A stretch of 51,796 nucleotides of DNA from positions 1 to 51,796 of the forward strand of contig NZ_JUOS01000134.1 of assembly GCF_001075875.1 (NCBI RefSeq), in the 5' to 3' direction. This stretch comes from Streptococcus oralis. GTDB taxonomy: Bacteria; Bacillota; Bacilli; Lactobacillales; Streptococcaceae. The notes under the pieces are model-generated. The model was not told the origin of the DNA. It did not search any database and saw only the letters and a list, made by a program, of their open reading frames with translations. Of this stretch, positions 8,613-18,076 are shown one piece after another; positions within the stretch are counted from its first letter, which is position 1, and each line of letters opens with the position of its first letter. Made by a program: the position numbers and the translations under genes.

Positions 8613-11366
8613 TTATCTCTTGATTTCTTCCATGATATAGGCTTCAATCACATCATCCATCTTAAGATCATTGTAGCCGTCAATCATGAGACCACCTTCA
8701 CGGCCGTTTGTAACTTCTTTAACGTCATCTTTATAGTGTTTCAAGCTAGCTAGGGCACCATCGTAAATAACGACACCATCACGGATGACACGGACTTTAG
8801 AGTCGCGAGTAACTTTACCGCTGGTAACCATAAATCCACCGATTGTTCCCACTTTAGATACCTTGAAGGTTTCGCGGATGATCGCTTCACCAATAACTTT
8901 TTCTTTAAATTCTGGGTCAAGCATCCCTTTCATGGCTTCTTCCATCTCTTCGATAACCTTGTAAATGATACTGTGGAGACGGATTTCTACATCGTCAGCT
9001 TCTGCTTGTTGACGAGCTTGTGGTGTAGGACGCACGTTGAAACCAACGATAAAGGCATTTGAAGCCTCGGCAAGAGTCACGTCAGATTCATTGATAGCAC
9101 CAACTGCTGAGTGAACAATGGTTACTTTAACGCCTTCCACATCAATCTTTTGAAGTGATGCAGAGAGAGCTTCAACAGAACCTTGTACGTCGGCTTTGAT
9201 GATGACGTTAACTGACTTGAGTTCTCCTGCTTTAAGGGTATCAAAGAGGTTTTCAAGGCTAACACGTTGAGTAGCTTGACGTTGCTTCATAAGAGCACGT
9301 TTGGCACGTTCTTCACCAGCTGCACGCGCAGATTTTTCATCTTCGTAAACAGCAAAGTGGTCACCCGCCATTGGCGCTTCGTTCAAACCAGTGATCGATA
9401 CTGGTGTTGATGGGCCTGCGACCTTCACACGACGTCCGAGATCGTTGGTCATAGCACGGACACGTCCGAAAGTATTTCCGACAACGATTGGATCTTGAAC
9501 GTTCAAAGTACCTTGTTGGACAAGGAGGGTCGCAACTGCACCTTTTCCTTTATCCAAACGAGCTTCAATAACAGTACCAATGGCACGAACTGTTGGATCT
9601 GCTTTGAGTTCTTGGATTTCAGCCACAAGTAGAACAGTTTCCAAGAGTTCATCGATATTTTGGTTGAATTTAGCTGAGATTTCTACAAACTCAGAATCGC
9701 CACCCCAAGCTGTTGACATAACACCATGTTCAGCCAATTCACCGATAACACGTTCTGGATTAGCACCTGGTTTATCGATTTTATTGATAGCTACGATGAT
9801 TGGGACATTAGCTGCTTTTGAGTGGTTGATGGCTTCGATAGTTTGAGGCATTACCCCGTCATCTGCCGCTACGACCAAGATGGTAATATCGGTAACAGAG
9901 GCACCACGCGCACGCATAGAGGTAAAGGCTGCGTGTCCTGGTGTATCAAGGAAGGTAATCTTCTTACCATTTTCCTCAATCTGATAGGCACCGATATGCT
10001 GAGTGATACCACCGGCTTCACCTGTTGCAACACGAGAATTACGAAGGGTATCCAAAAGGGTTGTTTTACCATGGTCAACGTGTCCCATGATCGTTACAAC
10101 TGGTGGACGCTCTACGAGTTCATCTTCATTGAGATAACCCTCTTCAGCGAAGAAACGTTCGATATCAGCATTGTCGACTTCAACCTTTTGTTTCGCATCA
10201 ATACCGTAATCTACCATGAGGAGTTCGATTGTTTCACCATCTAAGGACTGGTTTTGTGTCGCCATCACGCCCATCATGAAGAGTTTCTTAACAATCTCAG
10301 CTGGTTCGCGTTTGATACGTTTTGCGATTTCCGCAACGGTCATACCATCTGTATATTCAAATTCTGTTGGCAATTCATGGAACTTACGCTCTGTAACAGG
10401 TTTTGGTGCCTGATTACGGTTATTTTTGTTATTGCCTTTTTTATTCTTTTTGTTATTGTTCCAGTTACTATTTCTTTGATTTCTCACTTGATTTTGACTA
10501 CTTCGATTCTTTTGTTGTTTTCTAGGACCATCTTCTTCGTGATCGAAATCATCACGTTCTTTGTCTGGTCGGGCTTGTTTCTTACGACGTGTATCCACTA
10601 CAGGTTCTTTAGCTGCAGGAGCAACTTCAACCACTGGTTGAACTGGCTGCGCTTGTTCAGCTAACTTAGCAGCTTCTTCAAAGATTTCCTCAGGTTCCTT
10701 GCGTTTGTTTGCTTGGGCCAAGGCTTCTTTAGCTGCTTGAGTTTGCTTGAAGCGTTCCTCACTTGAACGAGCATATTCTGCATTTTGCTCTGCCTTTAGA
10801 GCAGCTGCACGGGCTTTAAAGTCAACACGTGGGCCTGCTTGATTTGGACGGTTGTCCTCTTGCTTGCGGCGATCATTTCCGCGATTTTGCTGACCTTGTT
10901 GTTTTTTACCTTGATCATTGAATCGACGGTTGTCACGATTGCCTTGACCTTGTTTACCACCATTACGGTTATCATTTTTTTGACGATTCCCATTTTGTTG
11001 ATGGTCACGGTTATTACCCTTATTTTGCTTGCGTCGTTCAGCCTGCTCTTTTGCACGTGCTTCACGCTCAGCCTTAAAGTTTCGACTCTGCGGTTTTGCT
11101 GGTGCCACTTTTTCTTCTTTAGGGGCAACAGCTGCTGCTGGTTTTGCCTCTTTCTTAGCGTCAACTGGCTTTGGAGCCACAGGTTTCGACTCTACCTTTG
11201 GAGCAGGAGCAGGTTTAAAACTTGCTACGATTTTTGAAGCAGCTGCTTCCTCCACACTTGATGAGTGGCTTTTTACATCCAAGCCCAACTCTTTTGCACG
11301 CGCTACAACTTCTTTACTTTCTTTTCCAAGTTCTTTTGCGATTTCGTACAATCTTTTCTTAGACAA
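8613..11366 (-). CDS. infB: Translation initiation factor IF-2
   Basis: A 917-aa GTPase that places initiator fMet-tRNA on the 30S subunit. It has an N-terminal IF2-N motif (1-55), a long low-complexity linker rich in Ala/Glu/Lys and then Asn/Gln/Arg (about 60-330), a second IF2-N, the G domain from about residue 425 ([18 protein letters not shown]), and domains II-IV to the end. The length is normal for streptococci. The Asn/Gln-rich linker produces several long antisense ORFs that are not genes. Part of the rimP-to-rbfA operon. Confidence 0.97.
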   Translation of the reverse strand: MSKKRLYEIAKELGKESKEVVARAKELGLDVKSHSSSVEEAAASKIVASFKPAPAPKVESKPVAPKPVDAKKEAKPAAAVAPKEEKVAPAKPQSRNFKAEREARAKEQAERRKQNKGNNRDHQQNGNRQKNDNRNGGKQGQGNRDNRRFNDQGKKQQGQQNRGNDRRKQEDNRPNQAGPRVDFKARAAALKAEQNAEYARSSEERFKQTQAAKEALAQANKRKEPEEIFEEAAKLAEQAQPVQPVVEVAPAAKEPVVDTRRKKQARPDKERDDFDHEEDGPRKQQKNRSSQNQVRNQRNSNWNNNKKNKKGNNKNNRNQAPKPVTERKFHELPTEFEYTDGMTVAEIAKRIKREPAEIVKKLFMMGVMATQNQSLDGETIELLMVDYGIDAKQKVEVDNADIERFFAEEGYLNEDELVERPPVVTIMGHVDHGKTTLLDTLRNSRVATGEAGGITQHIGAYQIEENGKKITFLDTPGHAAFTSMRARGASVTDITILVVAADDGVMPQTIEAINHSKAANVPIIVAINKIDKPGANPERVIGELAEHGVMSTAWGGDSEFVEISAKFNQNIDELLETVLLVAEIQELKADPTVRAIGTVIEARLDKGKGAVATLLVQQGTLNVQDPIVVGNTFGRVRAMTNDLGRRVKVAGPSTPVSITGLNEAPMAGDHFAVYEDEKSARAAGEERAKRALMKQRQATQRVSLENLFDTLKAGELKSVNVIIKADVQGSVEALSASLQKIDVEGVKVTIVHSAVGAINESDVTLAEASNAFIVGFNVRPTPQARQQAEADDVEIRLHSIIYKVIEEMEEAMKGMLDPEFKEKVIGEAIIRETFKVSKVGTIGGFMVTSGKVTRDSKVRVIRDGVVIYDGALASLKHYKDDVKEVTNGREGGLMIDGYNDLKMDDVIEAYIMEEIKR

Positions 11367-11382
11367 ATCATGTCCTCCTCTT

Positions 11383-11682
11383 CTATTCCATAAGAGACCT
11401 CATTTTCTTTGTAAATCCAGCATCTGTCACAGCCAAAACTTTTCTTGATTTTCCGACTGCTATGCTTAATTCCAGTGTTGAAAACACGGTAATAACTTCT
11501 ACTTGATAATAATGACTTTTATCCTGAATCTTCTTGGTCAGGTTGGGGGCGGCATCATGAGCGAGAAATACCAGCTTTACTTTCTGGTCTTGGATGGCCT
11601 TGACCACCATTTCTTCACCCGAGATGATTTTCCCTGCTCTTTGAGCAAGTCCCAAGAGATTGGCAATTTTTTGCTTATTCAA
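11383..11682 (-). CDS. ylxQ: YlxQ, L7Ae-family RNA-binding protein
   Basis: A 99-aa protein of the L7Ae/L30e/S12e/Gadd45 fold, with [21 protein letters not shown] near the N-terminus and [16 protein letters not shown] in the middle. In Firmicutes it is a probable K-turn RNA-binding protein encoded between ylxR and infB, as here. It overlaps ylxR by 8 nt and precedes infB by 16 nt. Confidence 0.9.
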   Translation of the reverse strand: MNKQKIANLLGLAQRAGKIISGEEMVVKAIQDQKVKLVFLAHDAAPNLTKKIQDKSHYYQVEVITVFSTLELSIAVGKSRKVLAVTDAGFTKKMRSLME

Positions 11683-11968
11683 GTCCTAACTCTCTTCTTT
11701 TCACTTTGTGATCGACATAGGCAATCAACTCGTCATAAAAGCTTTCTTCAACTTCCATACTAAAGCTACGGTTAAAGACTTTTTTCTTTTTGGCCTCAAG
11801 GGCTTCTGCATTGTCTAGCTTGATATAAGCGCCACGACCATTAGCCTTGCCTGTCGGGTCGATAAAGACCTGTCCCTCTTTGTTCTTGACAATACGGAGT
11901 AAATCGCGTTTATCAATCACTTCATTAGACACAACAGACTTGCGCAAAGGGATTTTTCTAGTTTTCAT
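11675..11968 (-). CDS. ylxR: YlxR (RNase P modulator RnpM)
   Basis: A 97-aa basic protein with the YlxR signature: VSNEVIDKRDLLRIVKN, followed by DPTGKANGRGAYI. The family binds RNA and has been described as a modulator of RNase P (RnpM). The usual Cys of the motif (CR.C) is absent here, as the N-terminus reads RKSVVSNEVI. It lies between nusA (22 nt) and ylxQ (8-nt overlap). Confidence 0.9.
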   Translation of the reverse strand: MKTRKIPLRKSVVSNEVIDKRDLLRIVKNKEGQVFIDPTGKANGRGAYIKLDNAEALEAKKKKVFNRSFSMEVEESFYDELIAYVDHKVKRRELGLE

Positions 11969-11990
11969 CCTTCCCTCCTCTGATCAGCTT

Positions 11991-13127
11991 TTATTCTTCG
12001 ACCAATTCGTCTGTTTCTACCTGGTCAGCTTCTTCTGCTGCTTCCATGGCTTCAAACTCACTTGCAGACTTGATATCGATACGATATCCTGTCAAATGAG
12101 CTGCCAAACGAACGTTTTGTCCACGACGACCGATCGCAAGAGAAAGCTTGTTATCTGGCACAACGACCAAGGCACGTTTGCTGTCGTTTTCATCAAAGAT
12201 AACTTGGTCAACTTCAGCTGGAGCGATAGCGTTGTAGATAAATTCAGCTGGATCGGCTACCCATTCGATAACGTCAATGTTTTCTTCGATTGGAACCATA
12301 CGATCGCTCTTAGCATCGTAGCGAGCTGGGTGAAATTTGCTAGTAATTTTCTTGATGTTAGCACCACCACGTCCGACGATTGTCCCGATCGCATCCACGT
12401 TTGGATTGTGGCTACGAACAGCAACCTTGGTACGGTCACCTGCTTCACGAGCAACACTCATGATTTCAACAGTTCCGTCATAAACCTCAGGAATTTCTTG
12501 TTCCATCAAACGTTTGATCATTTCAGGGTGGCTACGACTTACAAAGACATTCACACCACGAGGATTGTCTTCAACCTTGTAGACATAAACTTCGATACGA
12601 TCATGAGAAGCAAAAACTTCTCCAGGGATTTGGTCTTGTTTTGACAATTGAGCTTCGATGCTGCCAAGGTTGACATAGATAAAGCGATTGTCAAAACGCT
12701 CTACCGTACCAGACATGATTTCTTGCTCATGCTCTTTGTAAGTATTGTAGGTGATGGCACGTGTTTGCTTGCGCATTTTTTCCATGATGGTTTGTTTGGC
12801 AGATTGAGCTGCTACACGACCAAACTCACCTGGTGCTTCTTCAAATTTAATCTTGTCCCCAAGCTCGTAAGCTGAGTTAATGGCAAGAGCATCTTTCAAG
12901 CTGATTTCCAAACGGCTATCAAATACTTCATCAACAACTTCACGAACAGTATAAACTGTAAAGTCACCTGTCTTTTCGTTGAAATCAATGGCTACACTGT
13001 CTGATTGACCATAGCGTCTGCGATAGGCTGAACGAAGTGATTCCACCACTGCATCAATGATGTCTTCTTTTTTGATTCCCTTGTCTTCTTCCAAAATGCG
13101 GAAGGCCTCTAGCATTTCTTTACTCAT
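11991..13127 (-). CDS. nusA: Transcription elongation/termination factor NusA
   Basis: A 378-aa RNA polymerase-binding factor with an N-terminal domain (1-125), S1 domain (about 135-200, GTVERFDNRFIYVNLG), KH1 (about 230-290, GTIVGRGGANIKKI) and KH2 (about 300-350, AIGRRGQNVRLAAHLTGY). It ends in a short acidic tail without the C-terminal acidic repeats of enterobacterial NusA, normal for Firmicutes. The start MSKEMLEAFRIL fits the family. Confidence 0.96.
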   Translation of the reverse strand: MSKEMLEAFRILEEDKGIKKEDIIDAVVESLRSAYRRRYGQSDSVAIDFNEKTGDFTVYTVREVVDEVFDSRLEISLKDALAINSAYELGDKIKFEEAPGEFGRVAAQSAKQTIMEKMRKQTRAITYNTYKEHEQEIMSGTVERFDNRFIYVNLGSIEAQLSKQDQIPGEVFASHDRIEVYVYKVEDNPRGVNVFVSRSHPEMIKRLMEQEIPEVYDGTVEIMSVAREAGDRTKVAVRSHNPNVDAIGTIVGRGGANIKKITSKFHPARYDAKSDRMVPIEENIDVIEWVADPAEFIYNAIAPAEVDQVIFDENDSKRALVVVPDNKLSLAIGRRGQNVRLAAHLTGYRIDIKSASEFEAMEAAEEADQVETDELVEE

Positions 13128-13169
13128 CTTCTATTCACTTTTGAATCTTCAAAAGCTTCCTTTCTTTTA

Positions 13170-13649
13170 CTATAATTTTACTGCTAAACGTGCTTTTGAT
13201 ACCAAACTGTATGGAATCTGGACAGTTTTCTTACGAGTTTTATCCATATATTCCATAGTCAACTCATCCTCTTCAAAGGCTAGCAAGGTTCCTTCAAAGA
13301 CCTTTTGCTTATCGATGGCTTGGTAAAGTCCAACATGGATGTATTTCCCAACCGCTCCAGCGACTGCTTCCTTGGTTTTCAAAGGACGCTCCAAGCCTGG
13401 ACTGGTGATTTCTAGGAAATATTGTTCTGGGAAGGGATCTGGCTTGATAGTATCTAGGACAGGACTGATAATCTCTGTCAAGTCCGCTGTGTCGTTCAAG
13501 GTAATTCCCTCTGGTTTATCTACAAAAATACTAAGAATCATGTCACTGCCAATCTTTCCGTACTCGATATCCACGAGTTCAAAGGGAGCTTCAATGACCG
13601 GTTCTACGACTTCTCTGACTAATTCTACGATAGTTGCGATTGCGTCCAC
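13170..13649 (-). CDS. rimP: Ribosome maturation factor RimP
   Basis: A 159-aa protein needed for 30S maturation. It has an N-terminal domain with [26 protein letters not shown] and [14 protein letters not shown], the family signature, and a C-terminal SH3-like domain. The annotated start is GTG at 13647-13649, but the AGGAGG Shine-Dalgarno sequence (13649-13654) abuts and overlaps that codon by one base. No other ATG/GTG/TTG in frame is better placed. First gene of the nusA-infB operon. Confidence 0.93.
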   Translation of the reverse strand: MDAIATIVELVREVVEPVIEAPFELVDIEYGKIGSDMILSIFVDKPEGITLNDTADLTEIISPVLDTIKPDPFPEQYFLEITSPGLERPLKTKEAVAGAVGKYIHVGLYQAIDKQKVFEGTLLAFEEDELTMEYMDKTRKKTVQIPYSLVSKARLAVKL

Positions 13650-13709
13650 CTCCTCATAAGCAAGAGGCGAAGATATTTCCCCGCCTCACTTTCTCATATT
13701 CTTACTTAC

Positions 13710-13738
13710 AGTGTAGCACTTTTGACTACTTATGTAAA
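13710..13738 (-). promoter_or_regulatory. Promoter of the rimP-nusA-infB operon
   Basis: TTTACA (13733-13738), 17-bp spacer, TACACT (13710-13715) on the minus strand. The leader of roughly 55 nt contains a GAGGCG/CGCCTC hairpin just before rimP. Confidence 0.8.
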
Positions 13739-13775
13739 GTATAAGCACTCAGAAGGCTTGATTTTAAGCTTTTTC

Positions 13776-14411
13776 TTAAAATTCTGCCTCAACTCGATAG
13801 ATAACCTGACCCTTACTTGAGAATTTTTCTTCATATTCTGTCATGACATTGCCTTCAAAGTCGCTGGCATGCAAGTCCAACCAAACTCCGTTGAGCTTCA
13901 TGCCATATTGAGAAAAACTCACTAGGCTATATTCAAATAAGCCACGGTTATCTGTCTTGAAATGAATCTCACCGTGTTCAGGCAAGATACGCTTGAAGGT
14001 ATCCAAGAAACTCTTATAAGTTAGACGACGCTTTTCATGGCGCTTTTTAGGCCACGGATCTGAAAAGTTTAGGTACAAGCGATCAATCTCACCATCTTCA
14101 AAGTAGTCGGTCAAATCAGAACCATCAACCCACAATAACTTAATATTGGGTACAGCGACTTCCAAAACCTTGTCCAAGGCATAACTCAAAACAGACTTTT
14201 GAATATCAATCCCGATATAGTTGATATTAGGGTTTTGTTTGGCCATACCTGTCACAAAGGCTCCCTTACCACTACCAACCTCAACATGGATAGGATTGTC
14301 ATTTCCAAAGAGGTCGCGCCATTTACCTTTGGCTTCTAAAGGATTTAAGACAACATACTGAGGATTAGCCTCTAGTAATTCTGTTGCCCCTTTACGATTT
14401 CTAACTCTCAT
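13776..14411 (-). CDS. trmB: tRNA (guanine-N7-)-methyltransferase TrmB
   Basis: A 211-aa SAM-dependent enzyme that makes m7G46 in tRNA. The SAM motif [14 protein letters not shown] lies near residue 43, followed by [26 protein letters not shown] (the family signature) and [13 protein letters not shown]. Its ATG overlaps the end of ccrZ by 4 nt, so the two are translationally coupled. Confidence 0.96.
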   Translation of the reverse strand: MRVRNRKGATELLEANPQYVVLNPLEAKGKWRDLFGNDNPIHVEVGSGKGAFVTGMAKQNPNINYIGIDIQKSVLSYALDKVLEVAVPNIKLLWVDGSDLTDYFEDGEIDRLYLNFSDPWPKKRHEKRRLTYKSFLDTFKRILPEHGEIHFKTDNRGLFEYSLVSFSQYGMKLNGVWLDLHASDFEGNVMTEYEEKFSSKGQVIYRVEAEF

Positions 14412-15202
14412 CTCTTCTTTCCATACTTGTCACGGAAGATACGCAAGGCATAAATCTCCCGATTGACATTTTCTAGATCTTCATTTGTATAATATTTGGC
14501 AATCTGGCTCAAGAAGGATAACTGAGCATACCAAAATAGTTTGTTGATGACTGTTTGGTTGTATTTGTAACCGTAATAAGTCAACCACTCTTTCCACTGA
14601 TAGTCTGGAATATAGTGACATAGCATATGCGCCACATCAAACATGCGATCCGTTAAACGAACGGAATCCCAATCCACTAAATAAACAAGACCGCTCTCTG
14701 TCTCAATCCAATTACTATGTCGTACATCTCCATGAACGATCGTTGCATAATCTTCCCTAAAGTTTGGCAAACTTCCTCGCAAATCCTCTACTACCATTCT
14801 TAGATATTGATTGTTCTTCAAGGATTCTGGAGCATCTTTTAACCAAGCCTGAAGCAAGTCAAAAGGTGTTTCTAAAGAATAGCCCAAACGAGTCAATTGC
14901 GTCATCAAAGGACGCGAACGATGCAAGCGGCTCAAAATATTGATAATCTGCTTGCGATTCATATCATAAGGGGTCAAAATTTTACCATTCAACCATTCTT
15001 GGGCACACATATCACGCCCATCCGATAAACGGCGAGTCCATAATAATTGAGGAGCGATTTGTTCCTTGGCTAAACCAGGTAGGATTGGAGAGGTGTTCAT
15101 TTTAATAAAGACGCGCTTCCCATCAGGATAGCTTCCCATATAAGCTTTTCCGCTTTTCCCAGGTATAGGGGTCAGCGTTAGCTCAATATCACCCAAGTCC
15201 AT
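14408..15202 (-). CDS. ccrZ: CcrZ-type aminoglycoside phosphotransferase-fold protein
   Basis: A 264-aa choline-kinase/APH-fold protein with HGDVRHSNW (His157, Asp159, Asn164) and VDWDS (Asp177). In S. pneumoniae the gene next to trmB encodes CcrZ, a cell-cycle regulator that works with FtsZ and DnaA to time replication initiation; in B. subtilis it is YtmP. The true substrate is not clear from sequence. It has its own promoter and is followed by trmB. Confidence 0.88.
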   Translation of the reverse strand: MDLGDIELTLTPIPGKSGKAYMGSYPDGKRVFIKMNTSPILPGLAKEQIAPQLLWTRRLSDGRDMCAQEWLNGKILTPYDMNRKQIINILSRLHRSRPLMTQLTRLGYSLETPFDLLQAWLKDAPESLKNNQYLRMVVEDLRGSLPNFREDYATIVHGDVRHSNWIETESGLVYLVDWDSVRLTDRMFDVAHMLCHYIPDYQWKEWLTYYGYKYNQTVINKLFWYAQLSFLSQIAKYYTNEDLENVNREIYALRIFRDKYGKKR

Positions 15203-15231
15203 TTCTTTCCTCCGTATAAAGTTTCCTTACT

Positions 15232-15260
15232 ATTCTACTAGTTTTTAGGCTATTCGTCAA
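15232..15260 (-). promoter_or_regulatory. Promoter of ccrZ-trmB
   Basis: TTGACG (15255-15260), 17-bp spacer, TAGAAT (15232-15237) on the minus strand, with GGAGG and ATG about 25 nt downstream. Confidence 0.85.
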
Positions 15261-15309
15261 CCAGTCCAGACCTGATTCTCAAATAAAAGCCCTTTATCCA
15301 ATTTTGTTA

Positions 15310-15345
15310 AAAGAAAAAGGCAAGCAGAGAGATCTGCCTAGCCTT
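15310..15345 (-). terminator. Terminator at the end of the blp locus
   Basis: The GGCTAGGCAGA and TCTGCTTGCC arms are followed by TTTTTC on the minus strand. It separates the last blp-locus gene from the ccrZ promoter. Confidence 0.8.
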
Positions 15346-15427
15346 GCTCATTCAATTTTTTTAGCAGTAAATTGTAAGGAAAAAATCTATGCTTAATCTG
15401 ATAATTCAAGCTCTTAACTGGTTCTCA

Positions 15428-16117
15428 TCATGCAAATACCCTATGCAAAAAAGTCATGATAAATGGTAAGTTTGCGATGATATTATTAACAATATGAATC
15501 GAATAAGAAGGATAGATAGTCTTTGTATAGCGTGTCAAACCACCAAATATACATCCAACTGCTGTATAAACCAGAAGGTCTAATAGACTAGGAAAACTTG
15601 AAAAATGAGGTAAGGCGAACAAAACTGACGGAAATAGAATATCCAGTCCCCATCTTGAATTCTTAAAGAAGGCATGTTGAAGCAGTCCCCTACATACCAA
15701 TTCTTCCATCAGAGGTCCTAGTATTATTAAGGTTAGGTAAACACCGAACTCCGCAAAATTGGTCTCACTATAAGCAATAAAAAAATTCCAACCTTCGTTT
15801 GTCCCCTGAACATGTTTAGCTGTCAGATAGTTAAAGCTTATAAGAACGACAGCTGCTAACATCGTCAGAACAGAATAACTCAACCACTTTTTCCTGGGGA
15901 TACGAAAGAGATAAGCATGGCCCGACCTAACCAAGAACCACATCATCAAACCGATAAAGAAAACACTGATGATGTTTCGAATCCAGATAAGATTTCCTAC
16001 CCAAGACGAGAACTCCCAATAATTTCTCCAAAATTGGGTTGTCCAAGACAATCCGAAAAACAAAAATAAATAAGAAAGGACTGCACTCGTTTTGAAAAGA
16101 ATAGAATATTTTTTCAT
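15428..16117 (-). CDS. CPBP (CAAX/Abi) membrane protease, PncP-like
   Basis: A 229-aa protein with about six to seven membrane helices and the CPBP glutamic protease/Abi signature: EELVCRG near residue 140, ALPHFSSF near 170, and HIVNN near 210. In pneumococcal blp loci such proteins (PncP) sit at the distal end and are linked to bacteriocin immunity; abortive-infection-type proteases are often self-immunity factors. Its ATG overlaps a tiny ORF (16114-16164). It is a divergent paralogue of 16973-17575. The pncP identity is by position and family. Confidence 0.8.
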   Translation of the reverse strand: MKKYSILFKTSAVLSYLFLFFGLSWTTQFWRNYWEFSSWVGNLIWIRNIISVFFIGLMMWFLVRSGHAYLFRIPRKKWLSYSVLTMLAAVVLISFNYLTAKHVQGTNEGWNFFIAYSETNFAEFGVYLTLIILGPLMEELVCRGLLQHAFFKNSRWGLDILFPSVLFALPHFSSFPSLLDLLVYTAVGCIFGGLTRYTKTIYPSYSIHIVNNIIANLPFIMTFLHRVFA

Positions 16118-16164
16118 AGAAACTCCCTAATAGCTTTGCTATCGTACCCGCCACCAATTATCAT
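16114..16164 (-). CDS. Possible 16-aa peptide ORF coupled to the protease gene
   Basis: The ORF encodes MIIGGGYDSKAIREFL. It has GGAGG 5 nt before its ATG, and its TGA overlaps the protease ATG (ATGA). It may simply deliver ribosomes to the protease start, or be the worn end of a double-glycine peptide gene. Coding is uncertain because of its size. Confidence 0.3.
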   Translation of the reverse strand: MIIGGGYDSKAIREFL

Positions 16165-16331
16165 TTAATCCTCCAGCATTCAGTCTCGGTAGCTATCACC
16201 ATGACTTTGATAAGCCAATACATCTACCCTTGTGTACTTTTGTTGCTGTTAAAAACTTTATATTTTTCATCATCTAGGCAGTCAATTCTTTTCAAAATGA
16301 TAGACCATCATCCTTTTTCTACCTAATCATT

Positions 16332-16643
16332 TTATAAAACTTGATAGTCTCGATGAAAAGCTGTGGCAGATACCACTCTATGATTTGTGAGGTCAAGATA
16401 ATCTCCTGGATAGCCAAGGACATACATACTATAACCAGCAAAACCTCCTCCTGCCGTTCCGACTAGGCCAATTTTGAGATTGTTTACAAGAGAAGACTGA
16501 AGTCCTGCCATTAAAATTCGGACATGATTGTCTAGCCATACTATGTAATTCTTTTGCAAGGCATCTTCTACCCAACTTGATTTAGGAGTATCTTTACCAA
16601 TTTCCCAAACTTCTACTATTTGATTTTTATATTTTGCTTGCAT
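16332..16643 (-). CDS. Hypothetical protein of the blp immunity region (103 aa)
   Basis: A 103-aa protein, MQAKYKNQIVEVWEIG to the end, with a polar first half and a Gly-rich segment (GLVGTAGGGFAGYSMY, residues about 60-75). I recognise no characterised family. There is no clear signal peptide. It lies between the BlpZ-like gene (25 nt) and the PncP-like protease and reads the same way, so a role in the same immunity operon is likely but unproven. Confidence 0.65.
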   Translation of the reverse strand: MQAKYKNQIVEVWEIGKDTPKSSWVEDALQKNYIVWLDNHVRILMAGLQSSLVNNLKIGLVGTAGGGFAGYSMYVLGYPGDYLDLTNHRVVSATAFHRDYQVL

Positions 16644-16668
16644 CTTTTTAATATTTCTTTTAAGATTC

Positions 16669-16863
16669 TCACAGGGTTTTTATGTTCTTCTTGCCTAGTC
16701 TATGTTTTACCAGACTATAGATCGTAACAGGGGTACTTACCAGTACAAGAACATGTCTCCAGAGTTCTGTTGAAATCATGAGTACTCTTATACAAAGAAC
16801 AAGAGAAAGCAATATTATTACAACTCGGGCAAATAAATCTAACAATTCGACATACTTTTTCAT
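16669..16863 (-). CDS. Small membrane protein, BlpZ-like
   Basis: A 64-aa protein with two predicted membrane helices (about residues 10-30 and 34-52) and a basic tail (KHRLGKKNIKTL). Size and position after the BlpY-type protease match BlpZ, a putative immunity protein of pneumococcal blp loci. The sequence family itself was not confirmed. Confidence 0.55.
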   Translation of the reverse strand: MKKYVELLDLFARVVIILLSLVLCIRVLMISTELWRHVLVLVSTPVTIYSLVKHRLGKKNIKTL

Positions 16864-16972
16864 CTGATTCCTCCATCTATTGATTTCACATCTACCAGGT
16901 CAGTTCCCTAGGCACTATGACGCTAACTGATCATCCTCTACATTCCTTTGTAAATTTAACTACTGAAAACTA

Positions 16973-17575
16973 CTAGAAGAATGATAAACAATTGTAACAG
17001 ATATGGACTAAGATAGGCACCGATAGATTTTGACTCTTCTTATAAGCAAAGCCCAGCATCAAACCTCCAAATAGATAATAGAAAAACGAAGGAAAATCAT
17101 AAGGTGCATGCATGAAAGAGAAGAGAGAGGCAGTCAGTACAAGCCCCAACCAAGAATTTTCAAAAACCGCACCTTGAAGGATACCTCTGAAAACAAATTC
17201 CTCCAGAATAGGCCCAAAAACTGTCACGCTTGCAATAAAGGATAATGAAATTCCTGTACTAGTAGCCTCAAGGTGTTGATATCCAGCACCAGAAGATACT
17301 GTAAAAAAACTATAATAACCTATATTTACCAGCACACAAATAAGAAAGCTTCCAATAAAAAGTAGAATTTCTTTCTTCGTTAACCTTCTTAGCGAAACCA
17401 TATCAAACCATTTCGCATAGGCAACACTCAGTGAAATCCAGAAAGTATTTGCCGTAATAAATAGGTACTCGTTTTGAAAAAAATCCCCTTGATTGATGGT
17501 ATAGCCTACTGTAGTAACTATTATAAAGGCTAAAAATCCAACAAACACAGCATGACATTTATTAAAAATAGTCAT
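16973..17575 (-). CDS. blpY: CPBP (CAAX/Abi) membrane protease, BlpY-like
   Basis: A 200-aa membrane protein with the CPBP motifs EEFVFRGILQG, FSFMHAPYDFPSF and HICYN, spread over about six helices. In S. pneumoniae BlpY of this family gives immunity to blp bacteriocins. Start chosen at MTIFNKCHAV, where GAGAGAGG lies 8 nt upstream; the frame is open for 19 more codons. It follows the 57-aa protein and belongs to the unit led by the BlpR-type promoter at 17948-18014. Confidence 0.7.
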   Translation of the reverse strand: MTIFNKCHAVFVGFLAFIIVTTVGYTINQGDFFQNEYLFITANTFWISLSVAYAKWFDMVSLRRLTKKEILLFIGSFLICVLVNIGYYSFFTVSSGAGYQHLEATSTGISLSFIASVTVFGPILEEFVFRGILQGAVFENSWLGLVLTASLFSFMHAPYDFPSFFYYLFGGLMLGFAYKKSQNLSVPILVHICYNCLSFF

Positions 17576-17717
17576 AAACACAACCTCTCTCCTATTTAGA
17601 ATCATCAAAATAAGGATGCAAGAATTTTGCATTTTACAGATAATACTTAGCAGATATTATTTTAAAATCATCCATCTTATTTTGATGATCTATTCCAGAC
17701 CTATAAAACTTCTATGT

Positions 17718-17891
17718 TCAAGATTCAAAGTGGCTTTTTCTCCATTTTTTATTGAACTGAACGAAGATATAAACCGAAGCAAAGTATGCTAGTGCATCCA
17801 TTACATAATACCACTCATTTCCCCTAAGCGGATAAAGACAAGTTTGCATGATTACATACAAGATGACAATCGTAATTATTTTTTTCGCCAT
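17718..17891 (-). CDS. Small blp-region membrane protein (57 aa), paralogue 2
   Basis: MAKKIITIVILYVIMQ to the end, with two membrane helices (about 4-18 and 28-45) and a charged tail. It resembles the 50-aa protein at 18478-18630 (shared KKI..I.ILY.IM and an NEWYY/SNWYH segment). Start ATG is set by AAAGGAG 9 nt upstream. It is the first gene after a BlpR-type promoter. Likely a small immunity or accessory peptide; no double-glycine leader, so not an obvious bacteriocin. Confidence 0.65.
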   Translation of the reverse strand: MAKKIITIVILYVIMQTCLYPLRGNEWYYVMDALAYFASVYIFVQFNKKWRKSHFES

Positions 17892-17947
17892 AAGAATCAC
17901 TCCTTTATTTCAGTTTAGCATTGGTATCCTTGTAATTTTTCACTTTT

Positions 17948-18014
17948 AGTATAGCACTACTTTTTTAGGCTTTGCATCCAAATCTTAAACGGTCGTCAAA
18001 AACTCTTAAATTGC
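17948..18014 (-). promoter_or_regulatory. BlpR-type promoter of the 57-aa/BlpY unit
   Basis: On the minus strand GCAATTTAAGA (18004-18014) and ACCGTTTAAGA (17983-17993) start 21 bp apart, and TATACT (17948-17953) begins 40 bp after the start of the second repeat. Paired 11-bp repeats two helical turns apart are the site type bound by LytTR regulators. Confidence 0.75.
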
Positions 18015-18026
18015 AAGAACTTCTCT

Positions 18027-18059
18027 TAAAAAGACCAGCAGTCTGAAAACACTGCCTGT
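18027..18059 (-). terminator. Terminator after the 134-aa blp-region gene
   Basis: GGCAGT and ACTGCT arms around GTTTTCAG, with GGTCTTTTT following on the minus strand. It ends the 18630-18077 unit just before the next BlpR-type promoter. Confidence 0.65.
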
Positions 18060-18076
18060 AAGTTCTTTTTGTGAGC

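Noticed and set aside
9822..10664. Long plus-strand ORFs of 136-140 codons opposite infB
   Set aside because: They lie antisense to the conserved IF-2 gene and have no ribosome sites or recognisable products; the repetitive linker codons keep the opposite strand open.
11847..12644. 265-codon plus-strand ORF opposite nusA and ylxR
   Set aside because: Complement of two conserved genes; no ribosome site and no family resemblance. Codon bias on the coding strand explains the open frame.
15927..16157. 76-codon minus-strand ORF overlapping the PncP-like protease
   Set aside because: It is a shifted frame of the protease gene; the in-frame CPBP motifs settle the true frame.
17983..18014. TTTAAG repeats as a CiaR site
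   Set aside because: CiaR sites have TTTAAG repeats 5 bp apart; here the repeats start 21 bp apart, which fits a LytTR regulator instead.
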